Assembly (NCBI GenBank): GCA_023079485.1
Contig: CM041083.1
Location: 107,386,054-107,450,053, forward strand
From: Archilochus colubris
Lineage: Eukaryota; Chordata; Aves; Apodiformes; Trochilidae
DNA length: 64,000 nucleotides
Direction of reading: 5' to 3'
Of the stretch, positions 9,104 to 21,100 are shown piece after piece. A program made the translations under genes and the position numbers. Within the stretch, counting starts at the first letter, position 1. Each line of letters begins with the position of its first letter. The notes under the pieces are model-generated. The model worked only from the letters and a program-made list of their open reading frames with translations, was not told the DNA's origin and did no database searches.

Positions 9104-12100
9104 CTGCACACACACAAAGATAAAACCCCACAGGCTTTTTACACACGGTACAACTCTCTTTAAAAAGTTAGTCTTCCAAGGGCCCTTTATTTAACACCTC
9201 TAGGCACAAAGCTGGTAGACTCCCACGAATGACCTAGTCATTCAGCATCCTCCCTGTGGCCATGTCAAACTTCACTCAGCTCTTCAGCACAAGTCTCTCT
9301 CCAGGTGAGAAAGGGATTTCTGCTCCTCAGATCCACAGTTGGGATAATGGCCCACAATTACTGTTCCTCCTAAGCCGTAGGCAGGTAGCCAGCCAGCACA
9401 AAGTGCATCTGCTCAGCTCAGCTTCTCACACGCAGTGCCCTGCTGTCAGCACACCACAAAAATCAACCGGCCTCACACCTTGGAATGGCAAATTGCTTTG
9501 TCTGGAGTAAGAGCAACACTAAAGCTTTCCTAGGAGCTAACCTCAGAGCTGAAGGTGCTGCAATTTTTGTGTTATTTATGGGGAAGTAAGCTCCCCGTTC
9601 AGGCTCCACTACTCCCTCCCTGCTGGGGGGGGACAACAGGAAACCATAGCCCCAAACCAGACAAACTTTCAGAAGTTCCTTACTCAGCATCAGCTGGTCG
9701 ACTAGCTTTTGCAATTGACCCAATTAGCAAATTCAGATCTTCTGTGCTGGAACATCTTCATAAGAGGCTTGTGAGGCAGGGGATGAATCCCACAGCAGAG
9801 GGACCTGCAGGCATTCCAGCACTTTACGTGCACACACACGAAGCTCCATGGCAAGCAGGTGGACACTGAGGTGATAGTTTGTGCCCCTCTACTAGACATC
9901 ACCTTAGCACTTTCAGTGTGTTTTTACTAAACTCTAGCATGGGGGTGGGATTACATTTTAATATCCCCGAGCCTTAAAACATGCATTAAGTACAACAGCT
10001 CAGCAATTGCAAATTTTAACTGCAGGGAGAGATCTGGAGTCTAAAGAGGAGATTTTAGTCTCTGCAGAAATCAACATGCAAATGCACCAATGAGCCAAAC
10101 TGAAAGATGATTTGGCATCTACAGCAGATAAGCCCTACAGGCTGACTGAAGAAGTGCTGTGTAAAACAGTTGCATTTTGGCCCTTTTTTGAGCCTTCCTC
10201 CTTATGATTTTAAGTGTCTCTGAGGCAGATGGCTAGCAACACTCCGAGCGAGAAGCCATGATGCAAATGTTATTGGCCTGGCCTGCCCATTACAGAAGAG
10301 GAACAGAAAGCCTGGCTGTCTACATTGCTGGATCTAATGAGCAGAAAAAAAAAATAAAATAATAACAGACCAGAACAAAACACGCGGCAGTGCCATGCAC
10401 TTTTTTCAGTTGGAAGCAAATGTTTCTTCCCTTCATCACCTAGTGCTCTGAAAATTAAAACCTGTTTTTTCCCTGGAATTTTCTCATTGCTTTTGCCTGA
10501 AGTCAACTGAAAGGGAAAATCCATGGTTTAGGACAGGCCACTACAAAAAATAGTAGTATCAAGTCATGCCTCTCAAAATGTGAGAAGTAGAAGCTCTTGC
10601 CCTTTAGCAATAGAGCTGAAAAGGCTAAGAAGGAGGACATATAAAGCTATCTCTTCAAACCAAGCTACTCACTCAGGGGAGCCAATTTTTCTTGTGCATT
10701 TTGGTTTAAAAGTGCTAGGGTTAGCTCAAAATTCTGTACATGCTTTTAAGAAATAGTCAGTGGGTTTCTGCTTTGTTCAGCCGAAACCTATTTCCAGGTT
10801 AAAGTGCACAGCCAATCGGTATTGACAGGAATTCCGTCTCTCCCTTCCATGCCAGAAGGACTGCTCTGAAGCTAAGCCTTGATTGCAAAGCAAGCTAAAT
10901 AGAAGCAATTTAAGGCTCTCAAGAAGGTGAAGCATGGAAAACCAGCAGTTTTTACATACACAGGAAAGAAGGTTAATCCTATTATACAAGTAACAGACAC
11001 CACCACATGTCCTACAACGGTGCTGGGGTTACTGGGATCTTGAAAGTCTGTAGCCCTACAGTACCTGCCCTGTTCATGGCTGGCCTTGCACCTTTTAGAG
11101 CACACAATCTTTTTCCACCAAAAGGAACATATTGCTGGGATGAGGGCAAACTTTCAGTTTTAAGAAGCTGCCTTCTGTGTTTATCCCGCAGAATCGAGTG
11201 CACCGCCTTCAGAAAGTCCTTCCTGTGTTCTGGTGAACTGAAAAATAGGCAAGAATACAAAAGACAGTGTTATCTTTTGGGAACTGCTAAAAACCTGCAG
11301 TAAATGAGATAAACAATGACCAGTTCTGTAATTTCAGACAGCACAAACTGACTGACACACACTTCACCCAGAGAAGATTCAATTTAATACAGTATTTTCA
11401 AAGCAAATCTAAACCTATAATCATTCCAATAAAACATTTAGCCTTTCAACACTCTTGAGGCTTCCTTCTCCTTCAATACCAACCACACAGTTCACTTTGT
11501 CTAATAAACATCAAGCTGACCTGTGGTGGCTAATTAAATCTCAGTTTGTCTCCTGTAAACACACACCAAAGAGAAGTCCCTGCAACTCTCTACTACCTAG
11601 TAGTAGGAATTGCCTTGGTATCAGCTCCATTAGACCTTGGTGAACTTCTGTACCAAGTTCTTATTTGAACTCTAGAACACATCAGGGCAAACACCTCAGT
11701 GAAGATGAACGAGGTTTACACCAGGAAAGGGCAATTAAGAGTGGATGTTGGAATTGGTGGCAATAAAAAGTACCCAGCTGAACAAGACACATGAGCAGCT
11801 TCCTGACAAAGATCCAATGCTGAAGTTTAGTTGGATATAAATTTGTGAAAGGGTAATTTGAATAATTATATTCTCATAAAGGTGCAGATCTGATCAAATA
11901 CATGCCTTTATTTTAATATAGTTCAGCAAATTCGGCCTGTCAGAAGTAAGGTTTTAACACTCTCTCCCCAACCTTGCCCTAATGCCTGTTCCCAGATTGC
12001 CTTGCAGGAGAGACATAGGCAAGCTGGGATCCAGAGATGCAGCTGCCATTGAAAATACAGAAATGCACTTACCTACAGCAAAGGTGAAACGTTCTTTCTG

Positions 12101-15100
12101 GCCTGCCTTCAGACTCAGATTTAACATGGACAATCTCACATACAGAATTGGTCTCTGCATCTAAAGTGAAAAGCAAGCAGAACTTCATTTAGCAGTTTCT
12201 CATATTTAACTTCAGTTAAGAGTATTTATCACATAACCCTGAAGAAATTATATAAAACCATCCAGGACAACAGACAATACACTGCAACTATTAACTGATA
12301 GCTGAAAGGCAGCAGTGGACAAGTGACTAAGGAAACAGCAGACTCTAAAACTTGCCAGAATCTCTTAGTATTTTATGTGCACTCACTCAGTCCCATAAAA
12401 ATATGAAAAAAAACCCCATCCAACTCAGCTTTTCAGGTATTCCATGGGGTACTGTCACAGCTGCTTCCTATGTTCCTATGAATACATTTAGCACTAAGGC
12501 TTCACATTCACGTCAACCACAAGAATAAAAATTCACTAGCTCTGTTGTCTCACAGCTGCAAGATTGCCTTCTAGTCTCCAGAAGAGGAGCAGAGTGAACC
12601 ACAGTCAGCAAAACCTCTGTTTTTCAGAACCCTGCCTGGCTTCAGAAAAGTCCTAACAAGCTTGAGATACACAACAGGAACTCCTGCCCCTTCATCTCTA
12701 CCTGAGGCTATTATGGATGTTGAGGTTGTGGGCTCCTTTTTTAGGCCCCAGAAACTGGGTACCCATATACTAAAGGACAAACATTGGTCAGTGAGCACTC
12801 CCAGAGCAAGCATGAAGAACCCAGATGAATTCATGCAGTGGGAACATTACCTGCACTTGCCAAGGCTCGGACCTGCAGTGCCTCTAAAGGTATCATGTGG
12901 CGAAAGCGGAACGGATCCCAGTCTTCATAAATTGAAGCTCTATGTGATCCTCCCTGGAAGAATTCCAAAATACCATTAGGAAATGAGACACCTTGGGACA
13001 GTAAAACACACACACATCTCCTGTGCTTTGCACTGAGAATGCACAGCTAGAGACCTATGGCAATTCTTAGTTCCTCACTACACCTCAGTCACTGAAGTGC
13101 CTCTCTGTGAAGACCTTGCTAAAACCTAGCAGCTCTTATCAATGCCTCCAGAAGTCACTTGAGACCAACTCCACATTCACCCCTCCCAGTGCATAGACAC
13201 TCACAAAACATGCTTGAGTCACGCCAAAGTTACCTTGTGGCCAGTTGGTTTAAATTATGCAAGCCCTTCAAATCACACTTTGGTTTATGACACACATCAG
13301 AATCAAAAAGTTTTCTGCAGTACTATAAGCTGTCTTCACTATGTGAAGCATGTGTTTTACTGTCAAGCTCAGCTTTAATTTTTTATCTCAAATTCCAGTG
13401 GGATCCCGTGATACAGACTGTATGCACACCTAATTCAGCTGAGAGCAACCAGCACTTGCTCAATGGCATGAAACAGCCAGACCTGAAGTGAGGGCATTGT
13501 GTTTCACTCAGAAATTGACAGAAATCCACTTGCATGTGTGATTCATATACACCAACCAAAGCAAGAGACATTCAAGGTGACACCTTACTTAGTGAAAATC
13601 CATCCATGGAATGGATGTGGCAGGCCACAGGAATGATTAGTCCAGTAGAGAGCAAAGGATAAACTAAATGAATGCTTGCAGAGCACTGCACCCAAGCTGT
13701 GCAGAAGGCCATTCAGCATTACCCAAAACCTCAGTTGTGTGGCAGAGAACAAGAAGCATATATGCAAAAGCACAGTGTTGCCACAGTTTTATAAAAAGCA
13801 AATCTTGATAGGAGCATCACAACTGCACACAATATCACCAAAATAGTGCATACAACTTACAAGTTTCTTCTTCTGTTTGGAACCATCCTTGTATACAAGG
13901 ACCACAGCAGTTTTGAACACTAGAGAAAGAAACAAAAGCCATGTTGTCAGTAAGGCTAGGAAAAGGTCTCCTGTAGAGAAGATAAACCAGGTGCCTCGAG
14001 TTGCCAATGAGTGGGTGTGAGTCCACCTGTGCCTGGTTAGGACAGGCCCCTATTGGGCATGAGCAAGGCCAGGGGGCCAATAAAGGTGGGACACACACCC
14101 ACAAAGCAGAGCTCACTCTGGTGTGAGGCAATGGAGAGGTCAGCAGCTCGTTGAGCCTCAGGAGCAAGAAAGGCTCTTCCCGCTACAGTCTCCTCTATGC
14201 CCAAGCACACAGAACTTTTAGCTCCTCAGACAACCCTCACCTGAGTCAGGGAGGGAAGGCACGAGAGTAAACCTACCAGTGCTCTTGAATACTCTTCCCC
14301 AGAAAAACAGCTTCAAGAGCATTTGCCACACAGAACTAGGTTACTTCAAAGTCACCTGATGCTTAAAGAGTTTAAGTTACCAGTTACTGGAACAATCATT
14401 TGAGTAACTACAGATCTATGTAAAAATGTATAAAAATCCCCCTGGATAATTTCACCTCAGACCAGTGAGCAGCATCCAGGTATATGCAGTCAGCAGAGGA
14501 AACTGCACCTGGGCAGAATTTTAACCCATCCCAGGTGGGACAGTGGCCTATGCTGAATTAAAAACAAAGCACCACTGGCAGGCAGAGGTGTTTTCTGGTT
14601 CCACTTTTGCCACATAACATCTACATGGAGCTGGAATTTGTCTCTCAGGACTTGAGCTCTCCTTGCGATCTCCTCCTTCAGGCCTCAAACATACCCTATT
14701 TTTTTTTTTTCAAAATGAATTGCATGGACACTTCATTTTGGGCGTTTTATGAAACCAATTTAAAGATTTCTGGAGTAATTAAGAGTTGCTGCACATTCCT
14801 AGCAGCTTTCATGAAACCACTCAGCTTCAGGATATGACCAGGTACCTTCCCCACAGGAATGCTGTCAGATTTTATAGGCTCTTCCAGAACAAAGATGAAA
14901 GAGTCTTGATTCATTATCTATTTAGTATAAAACAAAACTAAAAATCACTGGCTTCCTAAGCAGCATAAATTTTTGGAAACCACATGGAAAATGCCTGTTG
15001 AATGTAAACGAATTTAGGAACAAATAAAGGAAAATTAGCATGCTCTGAATTGCTCGATATAATTTTAAAAGTAAAAGAAATGTTATTACCCAGTATAAGC

Positions 15101-18100
15101 AATCATGTACCTTTCCAAGGGACCATACTTCAAGGCAGTGGAAAGACCTTGAGATGTATGCCAAAAGCAGTTTCAATTTCTGGTTTGGCCACCCAGGACA
15201 GACTACTGAGAGGGAAACAGATCACTCCATAGCAGCTCACTGGGAATCCTGGCTTAGTTTATAAGCAATTTTTAAAGCTTGCATATACAAGCTTTTTCTG
15301 GCAAAAGGCACGGAGAAGAAAAGCAAAGCCTCTACAAGCCCCTCAACCCCATTCTACAGATTGTGAAGTAAAGCTATTTGACTACTGAACTATGTTTTCA
15401 GAGACAATTACCTTTCTATATAGCTCTCCGTTTGTAGCTTGTATGTAGGTTTAAGAAACTCTTGCACTATTACACCAGTCATTTCCAAATTCTTCACCAG
15501 ATTTAGATAACAGAACAAAATCTGACCATTGCAGCAAAGAGGCAACTACAGTTTTAAGTTCAGCCAACCTTGCAGAAGGCAATGCTCAACTACCTTCAGC
15601 AAATAACTGCTAAGACACAGTTGACAGTCCTTCAGGCATTCAAAATAAAATTACAAACCAAATGCTGCCAGCTCAGGTTCCTTCTTCCATTTCCCCAGTG
15701 AAGCAGGAGGATTAAGCCATATCACTGTATTATGCAAGAGCAAGTCCCCCATCGAAAGGTCTGCAACCTGCCAATACAAACACGTGCACAAAGACACAAT
15801 GTGTAATCAATTCTAGAAAGCTTATTTGAATTTTCAGTTCAAGAAAGCTTGCTCACAGTTTATTCTTACACAAGCAAACAAACAAAAAAAGAAAAAAAAA
15901 ACAGAAACTTTTGGAATATTTCATCAGACAACTGCAACAAATGCATGTACCACTTGGCAAGCATAAATTAGGATAAGTTGAATTCACAGGCCGGGTCTTA
16001 TAATTTGGTGGGAAGACAGGGCAATAAACAGATGTTTTCCTTGCATGTTCTCTCTACCAGTTTCTTTCAATTGTGTTTCAACATTTAAGCATAGCCCCCA
16101 TCACCTACATGCAGTTTGGGGTAAAGTTTAGAGACCACATCATGTGAAGTGTTTAAAGCACTTGCTCCCCGTTATTGCTGTGGCTCTTGATTTTGCCAAA
16201 AGCCTCATTCTGGAAACCACACTGCTGGAAGTGAACTAATAAAGAAGTTCATGACAGCTGTTGGGAGACACCTACTAATATTGCAGCCATCAGATCTTTC
16301 ACTTTGACTTACAGTCTCTCAGAGTGACAAACTGATTACTGTTCCCAGTCTAGGGGCCACTCCTTCACCCTCCTCAGTGAAGTCTGACTTTTGCCAATTG
16401 ATACCATGGATACCATCAGAACCAAGACCTGAGGTCTTCCCAACAACAAGAGGAAGACTAAGATAGGTCTTTACAATCTCCTCTCCCAGATTAACACAAA
16501 TCACAACTGCTCTCTTAACAGATGCTAAGAGACTTAACAGACTGCTCTCTATGCCACTGCTTGACAGCACCAGCCCTATTTTCTGCCCTCCACCCACCAT
16601 CAGATCTTCCCTCCCCACTGCTGCTATCCAGGTCTCACACCCAAAGCTTCCTTAACACTACTCAATCCCAGACCACCTTTGCCTTGTAGCTCAACACCTC
16701 TTATGTTTTTTCATCCTAGGTGTTGGCAAAACCCCATTACCTTTACTTCATATGGTCATGTCTCTCTCCCCAGACTTGACCTACATCACTGCTAAGACTG
16801 GCCCTTTAGTGTGTCTCTACCTCATCCCTTCAGTGCCCATGCCTCCCTTACTGCACACCACTCTCTGTCACTGGACTCCAATACTGGACTGCAGATGTAC
16901 TTCTAAATGGTAAGAACAGGGTCCAGATCTTCATCTGGAACATCAAGATGCCATCTACAGGTTTCTGAGATGGTCAGCCAGGACTGAGACATACTGGGTC
17001 TTCAAATATTTGTGTATGCACCATGAGACATACAGACCAAGGTTCTGTCATATATCAAGCCCATTTACACACTTTCTACATGAGAAACCACAGTCTCACA
17101 CACCACACCTCAGATTATGATCTATTTATAGTGATGAAAGAGTTAAGTAGACACTTGCCTCAGCATCCCAGTCCACTCAGACTGGTAGGGTAAGATTATC
17201 TATGGGGAGCAAGGAGAGACAAGCTGTGGACCTCAGAAATAGTGAGCTGCAGGCTGGGATGCGATTTTGACCCAAGAACAACACTAGAAGGAAAATTAAC
17301 CCACTACCCACTCACTGGACCTTACACAGGAAAGCATTTTTTGAATTTGATAGGGATTTACCTCTCAGCACCAGGATCTGCTTAAATGACACAGCACAAA
17401 AGGTACATATTTTATACAAGTTAACATTCTCACTATAGGTGTCAAAATAAGAGCCTTTTTCTCTTCATTTTGGTCACGTTACCTCTTTTTTCTCCCCTGT
17501 TTGTTCTGCTATTAGTTGGTCAAACACTGCTCCATATTCTTCATGGATTTTCTGCATTTCATTGATGTGGCTAGCAACTTTGTTCATTGTTTTTATGGCC
17601 ACTAGAAGAAAGAGAGGGGTAGAGACAAAAGGTATTTTTAAGCCTCTGAGAGGAAGGGGGAGGAAGAGGGTTCCAGATCAGAGGTAAAACAGGGAAGAGC
17701 AACATAGGTTAGCTCCTTACCATCGAGGTGATAATGTTCTTCACTGTCTACATCAGTCAGGGCAAAGAGCTCCTTCAGCAGGAGAGGGTATTTCAGTATC
17801 CGCTGGATGGGTTTGATGAGGTAAGACTCCAGTGTGGAGGAGTGCTGCCGGCGGGGATTCTGAGCATCCAGAAATGCCTTGAAAGCAGTGTCTGTCTTGG
17901 CTGGAAGATGAAAATGAAGCAACTGGATAAATCAAAACTTGTAAAAGCTGTCCTGATAAAGTGACTTTTCCAGCTTTAAATTAATTTATCTGGAGATATT
18001 TTGCAAGGAAGTGCAGATTTATCAGGTCCACGGTTTTATGTGCTTTAGGATTTGAGTTACTTGATAATTTAGTATCAGGCACCTACCTACTGTACCAATA

Positions 18101-21100
18101 CATGGAGCTTTTACTGTCACTATCCACAGTATTTCTGACATTGCAACTATTTTAGAGCAGCATACATTGTTTTAATCATCTGTTTCCTCTAAGAAAAGGC
18201 TCAGTTTGGGTACTTGTAAGAAGTCACTACTTGTGAGCCTGGTCTGACCAGCCTGACCTGTAATAATGGTGAGTCTGGTTATTGTTACCTCATTTAACCT
18301 TAAAATGCAGAAAACTTTAGGCAGTACACCATATTTTGGGAGCACAGACAGACTGGACACCTGATTGCTGTTCTCTTTTCCACCTGACTGCTACTGAACT
18401 TTTTCTCTGTTGCTCCCTCTACTAGAACATAAATTCGACATAAATTTGAGAGAACTATCAAGAAGGTGGCATTTTTAGACACACAAGTTATTCAGTGCAG
18501 GAACAATTCCACACAATTGCTTTTAAGGCTGAGTGGCTTTTGCAGTCACCTGCTTTCAATAAAGCAACTTCAGTTTCAGCTTCAATTTCAAATCCATAAG
18601 CCACCTGCACCATGGCTGAGGGCACCAAGTTACACTTTAAATACTCTCCCAAGCTTTTCAAGAGGTTTATCTCTAAAATAAAATTTAACTTCTGTTTGCA
18701 ATACTTCAGGCACAACCATTTCTCATTTATAAATTCAGTCAGCAATGAAAAACAGAACAACCAGATCCAGCTAGTCTATAGCCTTAACATAAAGGTCTAA
18801 CAAAAAAAAGCCAAAAGAATCCATGGATGTGACTAGCAACAAATAATTTATTCTCATATTCCACAAAGCTGCCAAGTATTCTTTGCAGCATGGTAAATAA
18901 GCAGAAATGGGAAGAACACAAAAAAGTGCACAGACAAAAAAATACAAAACAACAAACCCAAACCCCCCCCCCCCAAAAAATAGACAAACAAACCACAACA
19001 CCAAAAACCAACCAACCAAAAAAAACACCCCACCAAAGAAATAAATAATAAAAAACAAAAAATAACCCAAAACAAACCAAACAACAACAACAAAAAAAAA
19101 CCCACCCAAAACTTTTGTCAGGCATCCAGATGTTCTTTGAAAAACTGTTCTTTGAAAAAGAACATCTCCTCCCTAATGGCAGTGCTTCCACAAATGGAAC
19201 TATTCACTTCTTTACCATATTGGCCAAAAAGAAACTGCATGAAGCACTGCTAACTGCAAGACATTAAGACTTTCACAGGGTAAAAAAACATCAATACAAG
19301 GAGGCCCATGAGCATTTATAAACCAGACTACAGTACATTTATCTTCATCTCAGCAAATCAAACTCTATTTGGAGTTCCTACAGGGAAGAGTCTCAGACAA
19401 ACTGGAATAAAGGGAAGAGGAGGAAGAGTGGGAGAGAGTGGTGAACTTAAAATAGCTTCCATAAAAGAAACATTCCATTCTCCTAAGTCGATCCTTTCCT
19501 AGTGGCTTTCAGTGTTCAACCACATTGGCTGGCGCTTAAGTGGGAGTGCCACTAGCAAGGATTCACAGCACAAATTCTAGGAGAATCCAAAGGTCATTAC
19601 AAGCTTCACCACTCCTGGTTCCAAAGTACACAGTGATCCATTAGCACATGCCACAGAGCCCATTTATGAAACGTTTCCACTTCCTACAGGAGTGAAAAGA
19701 AACTGAGCAGGTCAAGGGAAAATAAATTAATTGTGGGGGTAAAAAAAACACATGCAAGGTTAATGACTTTGTAATAAGCTGCTCGGGTATCGTTACTTTG
19801 ATGGTGGTCCAAGAACACCCATGGCACAGAGCTCTGTGAGTCTTTCAGGCCAGGTGCCAGGTGTAGTTCCCTACTGCAAAGGTTCCTGGAGAGAAACCAG
19901 GTGTCCCATTCCCCCACCACAATTTGCCCTGCATACTTTGGGGTGCAGTGGCCACCTCTTGTAATCCACAAAGACAATCTATGCCAGCCCAACCAGTGCA
20001 TTACTGTGATACCCCTGCATGCCCAGGTCTGTTTGTCCAGCACATGGCTCTTACCTTTCACCAGTACTTTGGGGACTTTTGTGTGGCTGGCACAGAAGGC
20101 ACTGTACAGCTTGAACCGGTCAGCGTAGTAGAGAAAGGATCCACCCAGGGAAAACAACACTTTCTAGGATCAAAATTAAATAAATATATAAAGCTTTAGG
20201 GGAAAAGTACACCAAAGTCAGTTATTTTCCCTTCTGTCAGGTCCTGAAGTTTCTGTTTAGCTTTTGGAGGACAGGATACTGCATTTTTAGAGTGCCTGAC
20301 ACATAGCAAGAAAGAGGCCCAGCCTTGGTGTCTGGCTCCAGGCTATGTGATTAACATCATTAGCCAAGTTCCAGTTCAGATGACCTGGTGGCATCACTGA
20401 CTACACAGGGAATTAGGTTCACAGCTCCAGAGCTGTATTTGAATGCCTGAGCTTAAAACCTCATCGATCTAAGTCCTGGGAAGGACTAGATGTATCTGAC
20501 TTTGTAATGGATCAAGACACTAAGGAGCTGCAGGCAAGACTATTTATTATGCCTCTGCACAAAGATACCAAGGTCTTCACTCTCTTGTGGATCAGTTTAA
20601 CACAATCTTCCTCTAAGATGTCTATGCCACTGACACTGCATTTGCCCCACTACCCACTTAGGAAAAAGACCATGTGGGTTTGGGGGCTGAAATAACACCA
20701 AGGCAGCTTGCTTACAGTCAGCAGAGGAAAGGAAACTGCAGAACTGAAACCACGATGCCCTGATGTCCCATTTTGCATCCTGCTTTCAGATTAAACCCAT
20801 GAACTAAACTGAACCAAATCAGAACTAAAAGTAAAGTTGCTGCATATTTTATGGAAAGAGGTGGAAGCAGCAGCACTCAGAAAGAAGACAGAGTTCTCTC
20901 CTGCAAGGAGGCTGTTTCTACACTTCTCTTCAAGCTCAGAGCACACAGTGGTCACAAAGGCTTCCTCCACGTAAAAAAAAAAAAAAAAAAAAAAAGCCTC
21001 TGCTCTCTGTCAAGGACACATTTCCTACAAAAACGAAGCTGTATTCTAATTACACAAGGGCAGTGTTCATGATTGCTTCTGATTTTAAACAAGTACCTGA

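Larger units (their letters stand above)
17901..20054 (-). other. TIAM1 intron with A/C-only low-complexity tract
   Basis: 2154 bp. The main feature is the tract at 18933-19112 (listed separately), followed by a small direct/inverted repeat cluster at 19129-19166. Confidence 0.8.

Noticed and set aside
15274..15295. 8-bp inverted repeat aaagcttg/caagcttt
   Set aside because: Short AT-rich palindromes of this size are expected by chance in 64 kb.
18771..19191. Long hydrophobic minus-strand ORFs resembling membrane proteins
   Set aside because: They translate the A/C low-complexity tract (G/T on the minus strand), giving artificial Phe/Val/Gly/Leu runs.
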